DNA of 64,000 nt from Hippopus hippopus (lineage: Eukaryota > Mollusca > Bivalvia > Cardiida > Cardiidae), in NCBI GenBank assembly GCA_946811185.2, contig OX328097.1, forward strand, positions 6,558,242-6,622,241, read 5' to 3'. The notes below the pieces were generated by a model. That model did not search any database. It was not told where the DNA came from and worked only from the letters and a program-made list of their open reading frames with translations. Below are positions 62,231-64,000 of this stretch, piece after piece; the stretch's first letter is position 1, and each line of letters opens with the position of its first letter. The translations under genes were made by a program, and so were the position numbers.

Positions 62231-62491
62231 GGGTTGCAGCACGCGAAAAGGGGCATTCGGACATTTACGTAAAGTGCCGTCTCGGATCAGCCTGCGCACT
62301 CCGCGCAGGCTAATCCGAGATGGCACTTTACGACTACATTAGATTTTTTCCTACAGTAGACCTGCGTGAAACAGAAAATTACATAAAAACGGAAAGTGTC
62401 GTTTCGGATTAGCCTGCGCGGACTGTGCAGGCTGATCCGAGACGACACTTTACGCAAATGTCCGAATGCCCCTTTTCACGTGTTGCAGGCC
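62231..62491. mobile_element. MITE-C (261 bp) inside MITE-A
   Basis: GGGTTGCAGCACGCG / CACGTGTTGCAGGCC. Hairpins at about 62288-62310 and 62409-62433. Flanks TAAT/AAAT. Confidence 0.93.
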
Positions 62492-62632
62492 AAATCTGAA
62501 TAGTCATTGGGCATCCAGAAAATTTACCACAGCAAGAAGTTTCGACCGCGGTCAGCATGCGCGGATGGCGCAGTCTGACCTGGGTAGAAAGTTCTTGCAG
62601 ATGTATTAAGCCCCTTTTTCACAGACAGTTTT
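62492..62632 (-). mobile_element. MITE-A right part
   Basis: CTGAATAGTCATTGGGCATCC..AAAATTTACC, hairpin remnant CAGCATGCGCGGATGGCGCAG, terminus CCCCTTTTTCACAGACAG. Confidence 0.88.
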
Positions 62633-62654
62633 TGGCGACAGTATCTTCGATTAT

Positions 62655-62726
62655 GTCGGACAATGAAAATGTAAGATCAGACTGCACATTGTGTGCAGTC
62701 TGATCTTAATCTTCACTGTCTGCAAT
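62655..62726. repeat. MITE-H hairpin, ends lost
   Basis: TAAGATCAGACTGCACA / TGTGCAGTCTGATCTTA perfect arms around a 2-base centre, outer GACAATGAAAAT / ATCTTCACTGTC loosely paired. Confidence 0.78.
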
Positions 62727-63464
62727 AGCACATAGGTTCGTGCTCAGTGTCGTCAAGGTCTAAGGCGAATGAGGTTTTTACTAGGTATTTAAGGCAATCG
62801 TCTGTATTTCTAATGCGTTACTTAAATCTGATTGGATTGTCCTTTTTGAGTGGAATTTCATCCATCAACTTTCGTTCATCGGCTTTTTCCGCCTAGAATG
62901 ATCTTGGTCGGTCGACTACTTGAACCCATGTACGGAACATGCCGAAAGAAGTCGGTCACGACATTAATGTACGAAATACACCGAGGTTCCGAACAGTCCG
63001 AATATACCAATTCAATTATGTATCCCAGACACTTTAAGCAAAACAATCTATCAACGTTGCAACCAGAGTGCACCATATTACGTATATAATATAATTGTAT
63101 TAAACACGGAGAGAAAGGCAGCGCCGCTATGGGAATAGAAATGAGTATTTTCTATTAAGATAATAACTCTAAAAAAAGATTTGAATGACAGGCTTATTTT
63201 GAATAGGATTGTATTTGATATAGCATTTCACTGTTTTGTCTGTAGCGATATATTGATAAGAGGAATTGCCTTGTTGAGAATCTCAGCGTAAATCTTTGCA
63301 AACATCAAGTAACTCGATGAAGTGCCAAACCTATGTATTGGACAATTTTACCAAGTGAAACCTTTTCACAATTATACTTTAAAGCTCTTTTAAAAGTTTT
63401 ATATTACGATTATCTTCGTTTAAGAATACTTATTTCATATCGAATGAGATAAGTTCATGCAACT
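62727..63464. other. unassigned sequence
   Basis: A 79-codon frame at 62850-63089 is not recognised. ATCTGATTGG at 62826-62835. Confidence 0.35.
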
Positions 63465-63625
63465 TATACCGATCTCTCTCGATTCTGCTTCCTGGAAACT
63501 ACCCCAGTACACGCACCGAATGTGTGGGCCAATTAACAGTCCTATACTAACACCCTCACCCGAAAATCGAACTTGGGACCTTAAGTTTGCAAGGCCGCCG
63601 CTCTACCTCACGACCACGGACATTA
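63465..63625 (-). mobile_element. SINE-G copy 2, tRNA-like
   Basis: TCTCTCTCGATTCTGCTTCC..CGAATGTGTGGGCCAAT. On the minus strand: GTGAGGTAGAGCGGCGG (A-box-like) and CCAAGTTCGATTTTCGGG (B-box-like) 35-40 nt apart, as in a tRNA head. Confidence 0.68.
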
Positions 63626-63747
63626 CAAATTATCTTGATCGTACTGTATGTTCTATGTAGTCTTATCTTGATCTGTACAGTCTGCAAAAGTTAGTAAGTT
63701 GTGCTCGTAGCATTTATTATAATGAGGGTTCACTTAATGCATTTTAA

Positions 63748-63950
63748 CCCTTAGGCTGCTAAGCGCGACTCACTGACCTATTGCGGACGGTGTAGATCAA
63801 GATCAGACTGCACAAAACGTGCAGTCTGATCTGTGATCTACACTGTCCGATAGAGACATATTTCTCTTCAAAAAATAAGTTTGAAATATAATTATTCGGG
63901 CTTTTACAATTGGTTTGAAAGTTCATTTCATTTATTTAGCAGGATAAGGG
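63748..63950 (+). mobile_element. MITE-H, full length (203 bp), best copy
   Basis: TTAA at 63744-63747 and 63951-63954; ends CCCTTAGGCTGCTAAGCGC / AGCAGGATAAGGG. Hairpin 63783-63850 pairs GCGGACGGTGTAGATCAAG with the GATCTACACTGTCCG side. Same 203-bp length as the 4067 copy. Confidence 0.93.
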
Positions 63951-64000
63951 TTAAACCATATACCGGTAATACCAAATAAATGAGCAACGCGCTGGAAAAA

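Noticed and set aside
4288..62491. Regularly spaced hairpins as a CRISPR array
   Set aside because: The repeats are 261-bp transposons kilobases apart in a eukaryotic context, with no spacer-repeat periodicity.

Overview
This window looks like gene-poor, repeat-saturated nuclear DNA of an invertebrate, most likely a bivalve mollusc. It is AT-rich, has no operons or long reading frames, and is full of short non-autonomous DNA transposons (MITEs), foldback palindromes, tRNA-derived SINEs with (AATC)n tails, and two degenerate tandem arrays (GTGACCTTGACC type and TGCTCACAAGG/GACC type) of a kind I associate with mollusc genomes. A freshwater mussel relative such as Dreissena is a guess, not a demonstrated identity. 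I found no intact protein-coding gene, no rRNA and no functional tRNA gene. The only coding sequence I recognise is the decayed end of a mariner transposase (about 23965-24420, minus strand) and the C-terminal end of a Tc1 transposase (46471-46698, plus strand).

Repeat families, named here for convenience. MITE-A: about 265 bp, termini TGAGCCATGCTCTGTGAAAA, GC-rich hairpin, about 22 copies. MITE-B: about 520 bp, end TTATTATACTGCAAAG, one large side hairpin, paired TGACGTCA sites, 3 copies. MITE-C: exactly 261 bp, termini GGCCTGCAACACGCG, two GC-rich hairpins like that of A, 4 copies. MITE-D: about 221 bp, termini CCCTTTACCAAAC, TTAA target duplication, central hairpin around GAGAAAATGCTGG, about 35 copies and fragments. 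MITE-H: about 203 bp, termini CCCTTA, TTAA target duplication, hairpin AGATCAGACTGCAC, several full copies and many hairpin-only remnants, plus the subtype H2. Family E: about 260-290 bp, termini CTTTTCGGTA, 2 copies. Family I: about 380-400 bp, 2 copies. SINE-1 and SINE-2 share a body and have tRNA-like heads; several have clear 9-14 bp target-site duplications. SINE-G is a third tRNA-like type.

Layout. 0-10 kb: tandem array and ACGC microsatellite, family I, SINE-1 copies, H, C and A copies, and a 637-bp giant palindrome (8735-9371). 10-24 kb: ATC/AAT microsatellites, a 600-bp dispersed repeat, E, D, A and H copies, a possible TATA/CRE promoter-like stretch near 20.7-20.8 kb, a foldback and the first MITE-B. 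24-36 kb: mariner remnant, D copies, tandem array split by a SINE, foldbacks, H remnants, C with an adjacent SINE-2, B nested in A. 36-48 kb: second copies of family I and of the 600-bp repeat, a 54-bp tandem array split by a D element, and a Tc1 foldback. 48-64 kb: H, A, a four-layer D/SINE nest at 54.8-55.6 kb, B next to A, a roughly 320-bp GA tract, C nested in A, and a terminal intact H.

Nothing here acts together as a pathway. What the window records is a history of insertions: D into A, D into a tandem array, B into A, C into A, SINEs into palindromes and arrays, and D into D. Several nests preserve the pre-insertion site, which fixes target preference (TTAA for D) and relative age directly from the sequence.
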